A stretch of DNA of 64,000 nucleotides, taken from positions 1-64,000 of the forward strand of contig WNYE01000001.1 in assembly GCA_021396245.1 (NCBI GenBank). Direction: 5' to 3'. Of this stretch, positions 51,083 through 62,316 are shown one piece after another. The DNA is from Sporothrix humicola (lineage: Eukaryota; Ascomycota; Sordariomycetes; Ophiostomatales; Ophiostomataceae). Positions within the stretch are counted from its first letter, which is position 1. Every line of letters begins with the position of its first letter. The notes below the pieces were generated by a model, which saw only the letters and a list, made by a program, of their open reading frames with translations, searched no databases and had not been told where the DNA came from. The position numbers were made by a program, and so were the translations under genes.

Positions 51083-54000
51083 TCAAATTATTGCTAGGAG
51101 TTCATGCCTTTTGTTGGGGCCAGTCGCACTGTCGTCCGCCTTTCTCTTGTGGCCAGTGATCAGATGCTGCGGAACAGACTGCCCATCGCCCTGGTCGACG
51201 TATCCAGGCCATTCCACCGTTGGCAATCCCAGCACCTTTCTGATCTTGTTCGTGGCCGCCCATTCTTTCGCTGCGGCCCTGGCCCGGTGCCACGAGGCCG
51301 GACGCTGTGTTTCCAACAAGTGACTGCCGACCGGGGGTTTGTTGGCCAGTGCGTCCATGCTCATGATCCGCTGAAAGTCGTCGCTGCCAAGATATTGCTT
51401 GAGGGCAGCATGCGGCAACTGCGCCAGCTCCTTCTCCGCCTCGAGTTTGCGTGACTTCCAAATTTGCAGCGCTTCGTAGTTAGGTGGGAGACTCTTCTTA
51501 ATGGTCGTCGTTGTCGGGAGGGGCATCACGTCATACTCGCAACCGACCCAGTGTTCATCGAGCTTCTCATCACCATTCGGAACGTAGCCAACGCAACACT
51601 CGAGGTATGTATGCAAAATTCGGACAAAGAGCTGACGGTGGACTTCAGGAAGGCTGCTGGCTGGCACGGGTGTGCCCTTCCCTTGACTGAGACGAGACTC
51701 ATCAAACACCACAACAAGGTCGTTGAGCAGCGGGAGCCAAAGCTGCCTGAGAGTGCTCTTCTTAAGAATGATACCCTCGTGGGCTTGGGGCCACGGGCAG
51801 TCCTTGTGAATCTCGCAGGCGATTTTGTAGGACAGGTCTGCAGCCATTTTGGTGCACGCTTCATTCTTGCCCAGGAGCGACATGTACAGCTGCGTAAGCC
51901 ATACCGTCTCCACCGGCTCGACGCTCTTCTCTCTTAAACGCTCGAGCGCATCCGTGTAAGGTGCCGACGGTGTAAAGCCGCTGTTCTTCTCGAAGCACCT
52001 AAAACTTGGCTCATCCAAGATATCCGAGCTTACAAGAGCATCGATGTTGATGTCCGTGATGAGCTGGCGAGCAAGAGATTCAAAGATGGAAAGCCACGCC
52101 TGCTTTTGAACCACGTCAGAGTCCTCCTGGCCAAGTCTGTGGACAGTTTGGATGCTGCCCAGGAGAAAAGCGACGTGCTTTGTCTGCTTCATCAGAAGAG
52201 ACATAATCTTGTCCCGAACGTAGTCGATATCATAAATTCTGTAACAGTATTCAACAAGGGAGCTTCCGTCCAAATAGCCCAGGTTCATCGAGCCAAGCGT
52301 CTCCAGGCGAGTGTCCAATACTGCGCGTGCCCATCTCTGTTCGCCTACGATGAAGATCGCGCCATGTGGCTGGGTCGGCAGAGTAAATATGGCCAGGCCG
52401 AGAATGAGATGGGAAAGGGCAGGCTTTGAAAGAAGAGCGCGGCGTAGTGGCTCCTGCAGCTCAGAGAAGGTAAAGGTCCTGTAGAAATCCGAGCTGTCGT
52501 TCCTTATATTGTGAGCCCATTTAATAAACCTCTCTGTGTCGAAGATGCCTGCTATGTTCTCCAGAGCCTTGTCGAAAAAGGCCCAGTCGCGCATCCGGAT
52601 TAGAGCCTGCAATAATTTCATCACAGCTTCGGGCAACAATCTGACTTTGTCGCTGAAGGCGCTACCCCCATATTCTTGGTTCTTTCTGGCCCAAGTAAAC
52701 TCACACACGGTGTGGAGTTTTTTCAAGTGAGACTTGTGCTCAACATTGTCCGAGTCTAGACAGCGGTCTGCATAATATGCGACCATGGTTTGCGCATTTT
52801 TGCCCGGATTTACCCTGCACAAAGAAATACCGCGAGAACCTGTGCTTAGGGCAGCGTCAATGGTGTATCTGGTAGAGTCGCGGTGGGTAATGATAAAGGC
52901 CTTAGTAATATCAGCATCCAATATGGACAACAAGGACAAGTTATGCCACGAGAAATGAATGATGTAAATCTTACTGCAGTAAGGTAGGTGTTGATGGCCC
53001 TGCAGGGCTATAAAAGAGAAGATGTATGTTAGAGTACAGAAACAAAATATGGGCCGTGTCCGGCATTTAAACCGTAGACTTACTCTGTAATCGAAACCGT
53101 AGCCAGGATTCAAATCCGTTTGACCGGTCACTACACGAAAGACGCCCGTTTCTTTGGGGTTTTCTGGGTCAATAAATTGCACAATATCCCTGTTTGCGAG
53201 GTGCAAGTTCTCAACGAAGAGATTGCCATCCACGTCCCGTAATGTCTTGATGCAATAATCATGGACGGTCACATGATCGGTGGGATGATAAAAGTTTTCT
53301 GCTTCGCTGTCGAATTCCTCGTACTTCTTTTTGCTACTCTTGCGGAAGCGCTTGTAGCTGCGTTCGCAAACGACCTCCTCTGTCTTCTGAATGATAGCCG
53401 GATAGATTGTAAGAGGCATGAGAGTGGATGCGTGACAGAGCTCGTTCCAGATCTCCAGATCGTGGCCATGAAAGGCCCTCTGCTTGACGGTGGCCTCGGT
53501 ATACTCACCGTGCAAAGCCAAGACCATGCGCTGCGTCCTGTCCGTTTGCTTTCTGCGAATACTTTTCGCACCTCCCACTTGGCCCTGGACTTTCTTGGTG
53601 GCGTCTTGAACATCCTGCTGAGTTATGAGAGATCCATGGCCGTCGGAGCCGATGTCTACACTTGACATATGGGTGCTGCGGAACACCTTTTCCACCCTTT
53701 CAAGCTTTGCGAGCTGCCTTTCTTTTTTGGAGAGAATGGCATCTTGCTCGGCAATCACCTTGTTTGTCTCTTCTGCAACCTCCTTCATTGTGCTCAGCCA
53801 CGTCTTCAAGGCATCTAGGGCGCTACGCCGGTACTGCGGAAAAGCATCGGCGGGTCCGGACACGTGTGGATTGAAGGAAATGTTGTATGTGACGGCCCAA
53901 CCGTAGCCGGAAGCGACGGGGGCAACCTCGTACTCGACATCTGAGTACCAACACAAGTAGCCAAAGTGCTTTTCGGGGCGACATGATCCGGTCTTGAATA

Positions 54001-54729
54001 CCGTGGCTACTTTCTGGTTTCCGGGAAGAACAGGGCCGTCCGTGTATGCGACAGGCGTCTCGTATCGAAGAGTGGCTTCACCGCCAGTGTACTTTGCCGG
54101 GAGGAGGACGGTCAGGACGGCGAATACGCCTGGGGGCTTGGTTCTGCAGAGCGAAATGTCAGTGTCGAGTATTTTGGGGGACGATGTTATGTGGAAAGCG
54201 AGATGACAGATGGCTCAGCTTACTCTGGCTTGTCTAACTTGTGGAAGCCACCTGGTCCATATAGCAGCAACTTTTCGGGCTCTGCGAGAATCGATTGCCC
54301 GCCAAGGGTAAGGCACAGGTCACCAGCAAGAAAATCCTGGGCGTCGAGCCGTAGCTTTTCCCAGTCTATGGGGACATCTGGCGCAGTGTCTATGTGGAAA
54401 TGGTCGGCACCGAGTTCCCAGGCGTTGTTTGCATCGGTCTTTGTCCTGCCGCCTGACACCTGCCTCGCCTTGTTGATAATCTCCCGAGCTTGCCCCTCCT
54501 CGAGAGGGTAACGGATGTGACCGACGCCATCGACGACGAGGCCCGATTTGGCGCCGGGTTTGTTGAGCTCGGCATCGGCGCCTGGGAATGACTCGATCGG
54601 CTTCCAGCTTAAGGAGCCGGAAGTAATACCATGTTGAGAACCTTTGCGAAGAAGGACTTTGCTCAGCTCGAGGTTTGCGACATGGGTCTTTGACAGCGGC
54701 TCCTCTACGCCCCATGAATTGAGCGGCAT
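51083..54729 (-). CDS. Paralog D: intact ORF, 2OG-oxygenase fold without catalytic residues
   Basis: Four exons: 54729-54224, 54143-53084, 53007-52975 (33-nt mini-exon), 52900-51083; 1,138 residues. Introns 2 and 3 happen to contain no stop in this frame, so an uninterrupted reading from 53956 is misleading; splicing restores the paralog alignment (AINTYLTA, then AFIITHRD). The fourth intron of A, B and E is absent. At the iron site HTD is replaced (DKP or KPE depending on alignment), the distal His is Tyr240 (DVEYEV) and the 2OG arginine is Gly250 (GYGWAVTYN). The core strands, middle region, LKQYLGSDDFQRIMSM motif and basic tail (HKRKADD...NKRH) are kept, but the Cys-rich knuckle is reduced to a single Cys. 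Long open exons without lesions suggest selection for a non-enzymatic role. Confidence 0.82.
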
Positions 54730-55801
54730 GCTGGCGTGGGGTGAAGTGAGCGGTGTGCAGTCGGCAGTGTGTTAGTTATCAGCAAGAGGCAGATAGTCGG
54801 AGACAGTTGAGAGGAGAGAGATTGTGGTCAGGACAAAAGAGGCGACGAAATTTAACAAATGACGAAATGTCTAGCAGATCTAGAAGCTGCGCAAGACAAA
54901 CAATCGCAAGGAAAGCGCAATGGACATGCATGCACGGCTGCTAAGAATGTGGAAACCGCAACCACAGGTAAATTACGTGCAGCAAAAGTTTAAGTGCAAA
55001 ACGCGCGAAGCGCGTCAAGCTGTCAACACGCTAAAAATGGGAGTCTGCGGGGATTAAACTACCCCTGGCGCTAACGGCACAGTGCCGAACCCCACTAAAA
55101 CGAAAAGAGTAAACAATGGTAAAAGGGGCAACTGTAATTAGTAATATCAAATGAAAGAAGACCGGAATAAAACGAGACAAAATTATGGTTTGGGAAAGAA
55201 TATGTGCATCGCCGTTAATGAACATAATACCTACAATTTCGTCTAGAAATTATAGGAATAAATAAAAGCTGTGATATGATTAACAGGTAACTGGGAAACA
55301 TTTTTACAGCATAAGTTTGTCAGTGGTTTCAATAAAACAAAGCAGACAAATTTTTTTTTTCCAAAAGTCCTAATCTTTTTAAAAAAATAAAAAAAAATAA
55401 GAACAGAGCTAAAAGTAGATAACAATGAAGGCAAATACACAATACTTACAGAATTCCTCCCAAACTGTCTTTTTCTCTACGCCACAGATGAAATGTGGTA
55501 GTCATTTGTTAGTTGCCATATTTAGCCGTGACTTACACGACATGACTTTGTTTCTGTTGACCGTCGCACTGGTGCCTCGATCTGGGATTTTTAAGGTGGG
55601 TTTTTGCGGCACAGCATGTGGCAATGTCTGTTGGAATCGAAATAGATTGTATAAATAGGGCAGTGCAAGCAGCACAGAAGAATATTAAGCTAGTTTACAC
55701 CAGGTCTTCTTCACCGTGATCCTCTCCAACCAAGCCTTTCCCACCGAATTATCGAGGCTTTGAATAGAAGCAGCTAACGCTGCATCATCAAAACGGCCGC
55801 T
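54730..55801. other. Intergenic region upstream of paralog D
   Basis: 1,072 bp with the D promoter module and an AT-rich stretch at 55,230-55,420. No gene supported. Confidence 0.55.
54994..55036 (-). promoter_or_regulatory. Promoter module of paralog D
   Basis: In gene orientation: TTTTAGCG (55036-55029), TGTTGAC and six more bases (13 nt in all), paired half-sites ACGCGC-TTC-GCGCGT (55015-55001), then TTTTGCAC (to 54994). About 272 bp before the ATG. The best-preserved copy together with E. Confidence 0.65.
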
Positions 55802-56392
55802 CTACAACAGTGCCTTCGTAGGCGCCGCAGCAATAGCCGAGGTCGTCGTCGAGTCGCTCACAGGCGCCTTGACGACCTTGACAATGACATACTTTGTCGT
55901 GTCCTTGCTAGCCTTGAAAGAGTCAGTCAGGTACAACGGGTTGCTGGCGTTGACGGCGACGGCCATTTGCCCGCCGTGCTCGCCGCAGCCCAGCAGGGTA
56001 TGTGCCTTGACATCATCCGACACCTGAGAGAGATCGCCGTTCGCGCCGCCGTCAATTGTGTAAGCAATGTCGTCGTACGCCACAGTCGAGTTGTAGCGAG
56101 CAGTCAAATGCTTGGTGAGCACAAGAACAGTTCCAGTCTGCAAGACTGTCCAGTCGCCACAGTTTGGAAAGCCAGACAGGCGATGCAGCAGCTGGTCACC
56201 GCTGGCAAAGCGTTTGCGAATATCCACGGCAGCGGCCAGCAAGTCAGCAGTGGTGATATTTTGAGACTCGCCATCCGGATCGCCGTAACAAATCCGGCGG
56301 TCAGTGTCATCGCAGTCGGTGGTGGGGAAGGCTGGGAAGGCCGACACAAGGCCAGCAGAAAGAATGAGGGCTTTGACGAGGAAAGAAGGCAT
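55802..56392 (-). CDS. Small secreted protein, possible effector
   Basis: 196 residues from the ATG at 56392, chosen because it begins a clean signal peptide (MPSFLVKALILSAGLVSAFP); the frame is open further upstream but would bury the signal. The mature protein has four cysteines (TDC, RICYG, FPNCGDW, LLGCGEHGG), enough for two disulfides, and sequons NIT and NST. Conserved-looking blocks: ADLLAAAVDIRKRF, GDWTVLQTGTVLVL, DDIAYTIDGG. I recall similar Cys-containing secreted proteins of unknown function in plant- and insect-associated Sordariomycetes, but cannot name the family. It sits between paralogs D and E, with a TATA box about 120 bp upstream. Confidence 0.75.
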   Translation of the reverse strand: MPSFLVKALILSAGLVSAFPAFPTTDCDDTDRRICYGDPDGESQNITTADLLAAAVDIRKRFASGDQLLHRLSGFPNCGDWTVLQTGTVLVLTKHLTARYNSTVAYDDIAYTIDGGANGDLSQVSDDVKAHTLLGCGEHGGQMAVAVNASNPLYLTDSFKASKDTTKYVIVKVVKAPVSDSTTTSAIAAAPTKALL

Positions 56393-56510
56393 TTTGGCTG
56401 GCGGCAATATTGTAATGTTGGAAATAATGAGAATGTTTGAATTTGCTTCTTTTGCTATTACTGGTTGTGGGAATGTCAGAATACGATCGAGAGACACGGC
56501 GGGTTGTTCA

Positions 56511-56517
56511 TTTTATA
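56511..56517 (-). promoter_or_regulatory. TATA box of the secreted-protein gene
   Basis: Minus-strand TATAAAA in the context TGTGTATAAAATGAAC, about 120 bp upstream of the start codon at 56392. Confidence 0.55.
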
Positions 56518-57174
56518 CACAAAATCAACAATACACTGGCCTCAAAGTCTCGCGATGCATCCCAAAAAGAGATACGAAACTGAGCCATATCGTGATATTA
56601 AAAGATGGCTTGGCCAGTAGGCAGCATCGTCAGTTGGAAGCTTGACGTTGGCCATTGTATTTTGCCGGATGCCGTTTGTTCGTATCTGAGTTGCCGGATG
56701 TGCGATGTCTGTTGGTCAAGGTGAAGACATATTGTGTGACAATTAAGAGGTGCGTTGAATTAATTATGGATGGGATTCCCGTCTTCAATTTTTTTTTTTT
56801 TCAAAAAAAAAAATTGTATTTAAGATAAAGATAACTTCAAATAAAATGAACGACAAAAAATGACGAGGGAAGATTTTCAACAATATTAGAGACATGACGA
56901 ACGAGAGCGTCGTTACCACCTCCGTTACTCTTAATATCGCCCTTCTCTGCCCATGCAACTTTTCTCATGTCCATAAATTACTCAGATTTTTGGTTTTTCT
57001 GACAGCGGTCCTCTTTGGCAGGATATCACGGCAAACATTGTAACCAACAGTCTGGATACTCTGAACTGTATTTTCACACTGCAGTGCTGTTAGTACCTTG
57101 CCGAGCTTGCTTAGCGCCAAATCGACTTTGTGTAAACTTTCAATTGAAACCTGGGGATTTTAAGCCCGGAAAGC

Positions 57175-57225
57175 CGCTAATTTTAGCGTGTCATCACCTG
57201 GACGCGTTTCACGCGCTTAGTGCAC
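57175..57225 (+). promoter_or_regulatory. Promoter module of paralog E
   Basis: CGCTAATTTTAGCG palindrome (57175-57188), 13 nt starting TGTCATCACC, paired half-sites ACGCGT-TTC-ACGCGC (57202-57216), TTAG, TGCAC (57221-57225). About 395 bp before the chosen ATG, further than in the others, so the transcript leader may be longer or contain an undetected intron. Confidence 0.65.
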
Positions 57226-57611
57226 TTTAACCCCTTTCGCATCGAATGAACATGATGTTGACGTCGTGATTGCCGTTTGTGTCTGCATCTGCTTCTCCAT
57301 TTGAGCTTTCCGTAAATAAACGGACGATTGAGTCGCGCCTGCCTCACTGTTGTCTTCGGAAACTCCAACCGGGTGGCTCTTTCCGGGTACAGGCGAACAA
57401 CTCAGTCGCGGCTGCCTCATCGTCACCTCGGGCAACTTCCGTTGCAGTTGGGTGGCTCTTTCCTCAACCAGTTGCTTCTCCTCATACCTCCGAGGTGGCC
57501 CCTTTGTTTTCTTTCCTCTGTTCAATTCCAACTTCAGCCATCAAAACAAAACATCATTTTCGAATCGAATGCGGTAACAGACACGCCACAACACACGACA
57601 GACACACCGCG

Positions 57612-60600
57612 ATGGCGGCGGCGATGGCAGCAGCCACAGCCTCAGCGGCTCCCGGACCACAGACCGAGGCCGCACCCGCACAGCCAGCTCGGACTCTGGC
57701 ATCCCTGGAACTCCTCAGAGCTTGCGGCAGGCCGTCGAGCGGAGACTTTGCTGCGTTCAGCTTGTGGCCCATCAAGTCCATGAAGAACATCGTCCGAGAC
57801 TGCGAAAATTTTGCTGGCGACTCGGGCATTGTTGTCGGCGGCGTTGGACCCATCCGGCTTCCTCTCCAATACCAGCAGGCACAAGAAATCTCTACCCATG
57901 CTAGACCTTGGAAAGGCGGAGGCAACGGTATCAACTCGTGGGAGATTAGCAGGTACCGGCTGGACTCATCGAACGACGCTCCCATTTCTTGGAAGGCATT
58001 GGAGCAGCATATACAGGAGTTTGCGGCCTATTTTTTGGGCTTCTCTCAGGGCCAGCAATCCATTCGCGTCGAGCTGGATAAAATGCTGCTCCTTGGGCCA
58101 AGGGCATCTTTCAAAAAGACTACAAAGTAAGTACACCTGGATCAAGCATTATTTTTGGACATGGTCCTGAAAACTGACAGCATTTCCAGAAACGTTACAA
58201 CATCTGGTATATTTGGTACCTTTGCTGTGGTCCTCCCATCGGTACATAAGAGTAATCATGGCGCTGTCATGCGCTACCAGGACCAAACGCAGACGTTTAC
58301 CACCACCAGTGACCAAAATTATGACTCGTTTGGTCTTATGTGCTGGTACTCGGACGTCGAACACGAAGCAATGAACAATATCGGCTACAAATGGGTCATC
58401 ACCTACAATCTTTCCTTGGTCGAGCGCCCGCCGCCTCTTATGCCATGTGTAGGGGCTAGCTTCCAGCCCCAGCGATTTGCCAATGCTATACGTGCCTGGT
58501 CGGACACGATGGACGAGTTCGTGGAGGCCACCGACGCGGAAGTCGATGCCAAGATGGCACGGCTTTCCCAGAAACAACAGACACTGGCAGATCTCAAAAA
58601 AGCACAAGATACGTTGAACAACAGTACGATGCGAAGCATAGCTCTTTCTGAGAGCGAGCCTGAAGTGTTTTCTTGTGACCTGGGTCATAGAATTTATAGT
58701 GCCGAACTGCAGGTAGAGCGTGCGAGAGATATCGCCAAGGAACACAGAGATGCTATGGTGTGCACGGTCCACGCTCTGGATCACGACTACACCCAGAAGC
58801 AACTCAAGGAACAGTCCTTCCATGGCCGGGACCTGGAGATCTGGCGAGCGTTGGCCGACATTCCAAGCCAGCTCCCCGTCGACGTTTACCTGGCCATCGT
58901 GGAGAAGAGAGAGATTGGTGTTTGCGAGAAACGCTATGCCAAATATCCCAGGGCCGAGAAGCGGGGAGAGCCGCGTCAAGATGTCTGCCATCCGCTTGAC
59001 CACGTCAACCGGAGGTACTTTGAGATCAGCAAGCTGATGGACATGCAAGGCAACCACGTTGCCGTGAGGCTGGACCTCGACCCCAAGAACATTTTACAGC
59101 TTCTCGACCCAGAGAGGCAAAAGCAATTGCCTGTCTTCCGTGGAGAGGGCAAACAGGTCGACTTTGACAACAACTGTTTTGACCGGGTATGTTCCATCAT
59201 TACGACTGGTAACTTTGTGAAGATGTGTACTAACGAACACCCCAACAATAGTCATCCAACGCCACTAATGTTTACGAAGTTCCAGTATGTATTCGATTAT
59301 TATCCCTCCCTCCCTCTCTCTCTTACACTTTGGAAGCAATGCATGTTCAATGACCGTGATATTAACGCATTGTCAAGGCCTTTGTTATTGCGCCCCGTGC
59401 CTCTGCAAAGTATATGATTCAGTCAGCATTATCGCGAGGTGACCGCTACCAAACCAGAGGCGGCTACTGCCCGGATAAAAACTTGAAGTCTTTGCTCGAA
59501 TATTACACTGCCCGATGCCAGGAATCCGACAATGGCGTCGACAAGTCGAATCTGCAGCTGCTTCGACTCACTTTCGACGCTGCCTGGGACAGGAAAAACT
59601 CGGACCTCCAAGACAGATACTTTACGAAGAAACTAGTGGTTAGCCCACAAATGGTGACAAAAATGCTGCAAGTCACCATGCGGATGCGTGCCTGGAGCTT
59701 TTTTGACACGATCCTTGACAATGTCCACGGGGAATTCGACGCCCCTGCTCTCTGCGACTGGATCTGTGAAAATACAGACGCATATGCCGACGATAAACCA
59801 GACATGCTCACGCAGATGACTTTGGACAAGAAGAAGGGCAAAAACAAGAAGGACAGCGACAAACCCAAACTGCCAATGTCCGAGTTGCAACACCCATTTT
59901 GTGGTGCCCTGCTTGCGCTGCCGTCTCTTCAGTCGTTTCTTGCAGGCATCACAATCTTGACACGTCTGCCCTCGTACTGCGACTATCTCATGGTTGGGAA
60001 GCCCAAAATAAAGGATGACCAGACTAAATGGGTACATGAGGTATTCGAAGCCCGCTTGGAGACGCTCAACACCATGGTCCTGTTCGAAGAGGATGCCGTC
60101 CCGTTTATTGAGTTCTGCGCATCATTTTATGGATTCGAGTACTTTCGCGACACGTAAGTTGGCATCTATGACAATGGCCAGCCCTTTTTGTTTTGTCTTT
60201 AGGCACGGTTGACTGACAACATGATTCTCTCCTCTCTCCTCCCCATTTAGCGTCGTACCTCTCCTGGCAAAGAATACTCATCAGGTGTCCTTCATTCTCA
60301 GCTGCATTGCCCATCTTAACAGAGTCTCTGACATGGTCCAGTCTATGAAGAGAGACTACGCGCCATGGGAGCGTGCCATCGAAAAGATTACCCAGCAGCT
60401 CATTTCAGACATTGACGTCAACAGCCTCGTCAGCCGGGACGTTTTAGACAAGATGTCATATGAAGCAAGCGAAAAACGTATCACGTTCTCGCCGTCCAAG
60501 TCACAACATGCTGAAGTCGCACTACTGAGGCAGCGCGGCATGGAACCGATGGATGTCTACTGCCTTTATGACCTGTATACGATCTTTTTGGGCAGAAAGA

Positions 60601-61379
60601 CAAACGGACTACGTGCCCACATGGCCTCTAATCTTTCGAAAAAGATTGCCACGGAGATGCAAAAGGCAAGGCCAGAGGACCCCTCGCGGACCGACATATT
60701 CTCCAGGGCAACGGCCATCAAGGAGATCTGGTTCGTGCTTGTCCGGATGTTACAAAAAGTTTTGAACGATTATTGCCACTATGCTGGCATCGAGTCGCCC
60801 CCAAAGAAGCACTTCCCGCTCTTCGTCGCCGTTTTCGACGCATTCATTGAGCACTGCCTTGGACCCAAGCCGCTCTCCGGGACTGTCAAGTTGCCGACAG
60901 GGCCTACCCTGCCCCGGCCTCAGCTACCAGCCGGATGCTGTACCTACTGCACCAAAATTAACAGGGCCATCTTGAACGGAGGGTACGGCATCCCTATGTG
61001 GTGCCCCACCGATAAGGAGCGCCGGCACCTTAACGACAAGGCCGAAGCGTATACCCGTGGGCTGGGTAATCTGGAAGGAGTAGAGTTGTGGCCGCCGGTG
61101 GCGATCTACGTTGGAAGGGGCGGGCCCGAAGACAATACCAGAATGACGCCTGAGCAGTGGGAAGAGCGCAAACGCGAGGCCCAGCAGCAGCTGAGCCACA
61201 TTCCCGCCGGGGAGCTGCAGTTGTACCTGGGCGAGGACTATGAGCGGATCATAAATATGCAGCGGCGGCCGGCTGTTTTGATTAAGGAAGAGGAAGGAGA
61301 GGCAGGCCCAGTCTCTGGCACCAAGAGAAAAGCAGCCGGCGGCAGGGTCGGTTCGCACTTAAAGAAGCAACGAGTCTAA
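57612..61379 (+). CDS. Paralog E: intact ORF, 2OG-oxygenase fold with degraded active site
   Basis: Five exons: 57612-58126, 58190-59186, 59252-59284 (33-nt mini-exon), 59378-60153, 60251-61379; 1,149 residues, phases consistent with paralog B. The start was chosen at MAAAMAAATASAAPG (context CGCGATGG); the frame is open further upstream but without homology. The HTD iron motif is Thr170-Thr-Lys172; the distal His230 is kept (DVEHEA) but the following loop is one residue shorter and the 2OG arginine is Lys239 (GYKWVITYN). It retains GCCTYC (Cys-rich knuckle), LQLYLGEDYERIINM and the basic C-terminus (TKRKAAG...LKKQRV). An intact, long multi-exon frame with lost ligands suggests a pseudoenzyme, perhaps binding the same partner or substrate as B. 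Confidence 0.84.
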
Positions 61380-62316
61380 GTGGGCGGTCGCTTTTGATAT
61401 CGCTTCTTTCTTTGTTTTCGAATTTTGGATAATGCATTTGGATGACACGACATTTTTGTTTATTTACTTCATGACCATTTAATATTTAATCTAGACCTGA
61501 ATCTACTCTGACATAACAACGACTTTTCGTGGGCTCCAGGGACATCCGCCAACAATTCAACCATTCAGCCGCCGACTCCCCACAGACCCAAAAGCGCTCT
61601 GTGCCTTTATCTACATCATAGCACTCACAACACTTACAACACTTACACTTGAGACGATGGTTAGATGGTTGGATTGTCAGTAGATGTACCGGGAGCCCTT
61701 TTCGAGACGTCTAAAACGTACTCTCCAACCCATGGAAATCATGTTACAAGCTGTTGATTTACACTGTATTTTCATTTTATTTTAGTGATGTCTCAAAGAC
61801 AAGCTTTTATAAAAATGCTCTATCTTAGCTTTCAAAGCATGGTCACAACTGGAACAGCTGATAAGCAACCGTCTTTGCAAGATGACGTCTGTTCGTTGTC
61901 TGTTCCTCAGTCGTTCTTGCCATTTCTTTCCAAATCTCGCTCCTGCTCCTCTTGCCCGCTCGTGCAATGACCCAAATGCGGTTAGTCCTGACTTCGCCAC
62001 TGTCAGTTAGAAGTGTCGATCAGTGGGCGATAGGGCTAAGATTGACTTACAGGCGCTGAGACGGCTCGACGGCTGGCGGGCAACAGCTCGTGCAATGGCC
62101 CGAATTGGGACTAGCGCGAAACCATGTAAGTCGGCTCGTCGGGCAAAGCGGGAAGGCAGAAAGCACCAAAGATGAGAAGACACTGATCAATGTCACGATT
62201 GAAAGAAGATAAAAGGAGACGTCTGCCGACAAAGAGAATTCTTTTCATTCTCAAAAATTCACTTTCTATTGTCGTCTTCGTTTAGCACAGAATCACGTAC
62301 ACCACTCTCCGTCAAA
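61380..62316. other. Intergenic region
   Basis: 937 bp between paralog E and the next gene on the same strand. A short direct repeat is visible: GCTCGTGCAATG at 61,957-61,970 and AGCTCGTGCAATGGCCC near 62,088. No gene supported. Confidence 0.5.

Larger units (their letters stand above)
56393..57611. other. Divergent intergenic region (secreted protein / paralog E)
   Basis: 1.2 kb. Contains a simple hairpin of CAA-T13 against A11-TTG at 56786-56816, an AT-rich stretch after it, and the E promoter module. No gene. Confidence 0.55.

Noticed and set aside
51083..53956. A continuous 957-codon frame as the whole of paralog D
   Set aside because: It reads through two introns that happen to lack stops. 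Splice sites and paralog alignment require introns at 53008-53083 and 52901-52974, and exons upstream to the ATG at 54729.
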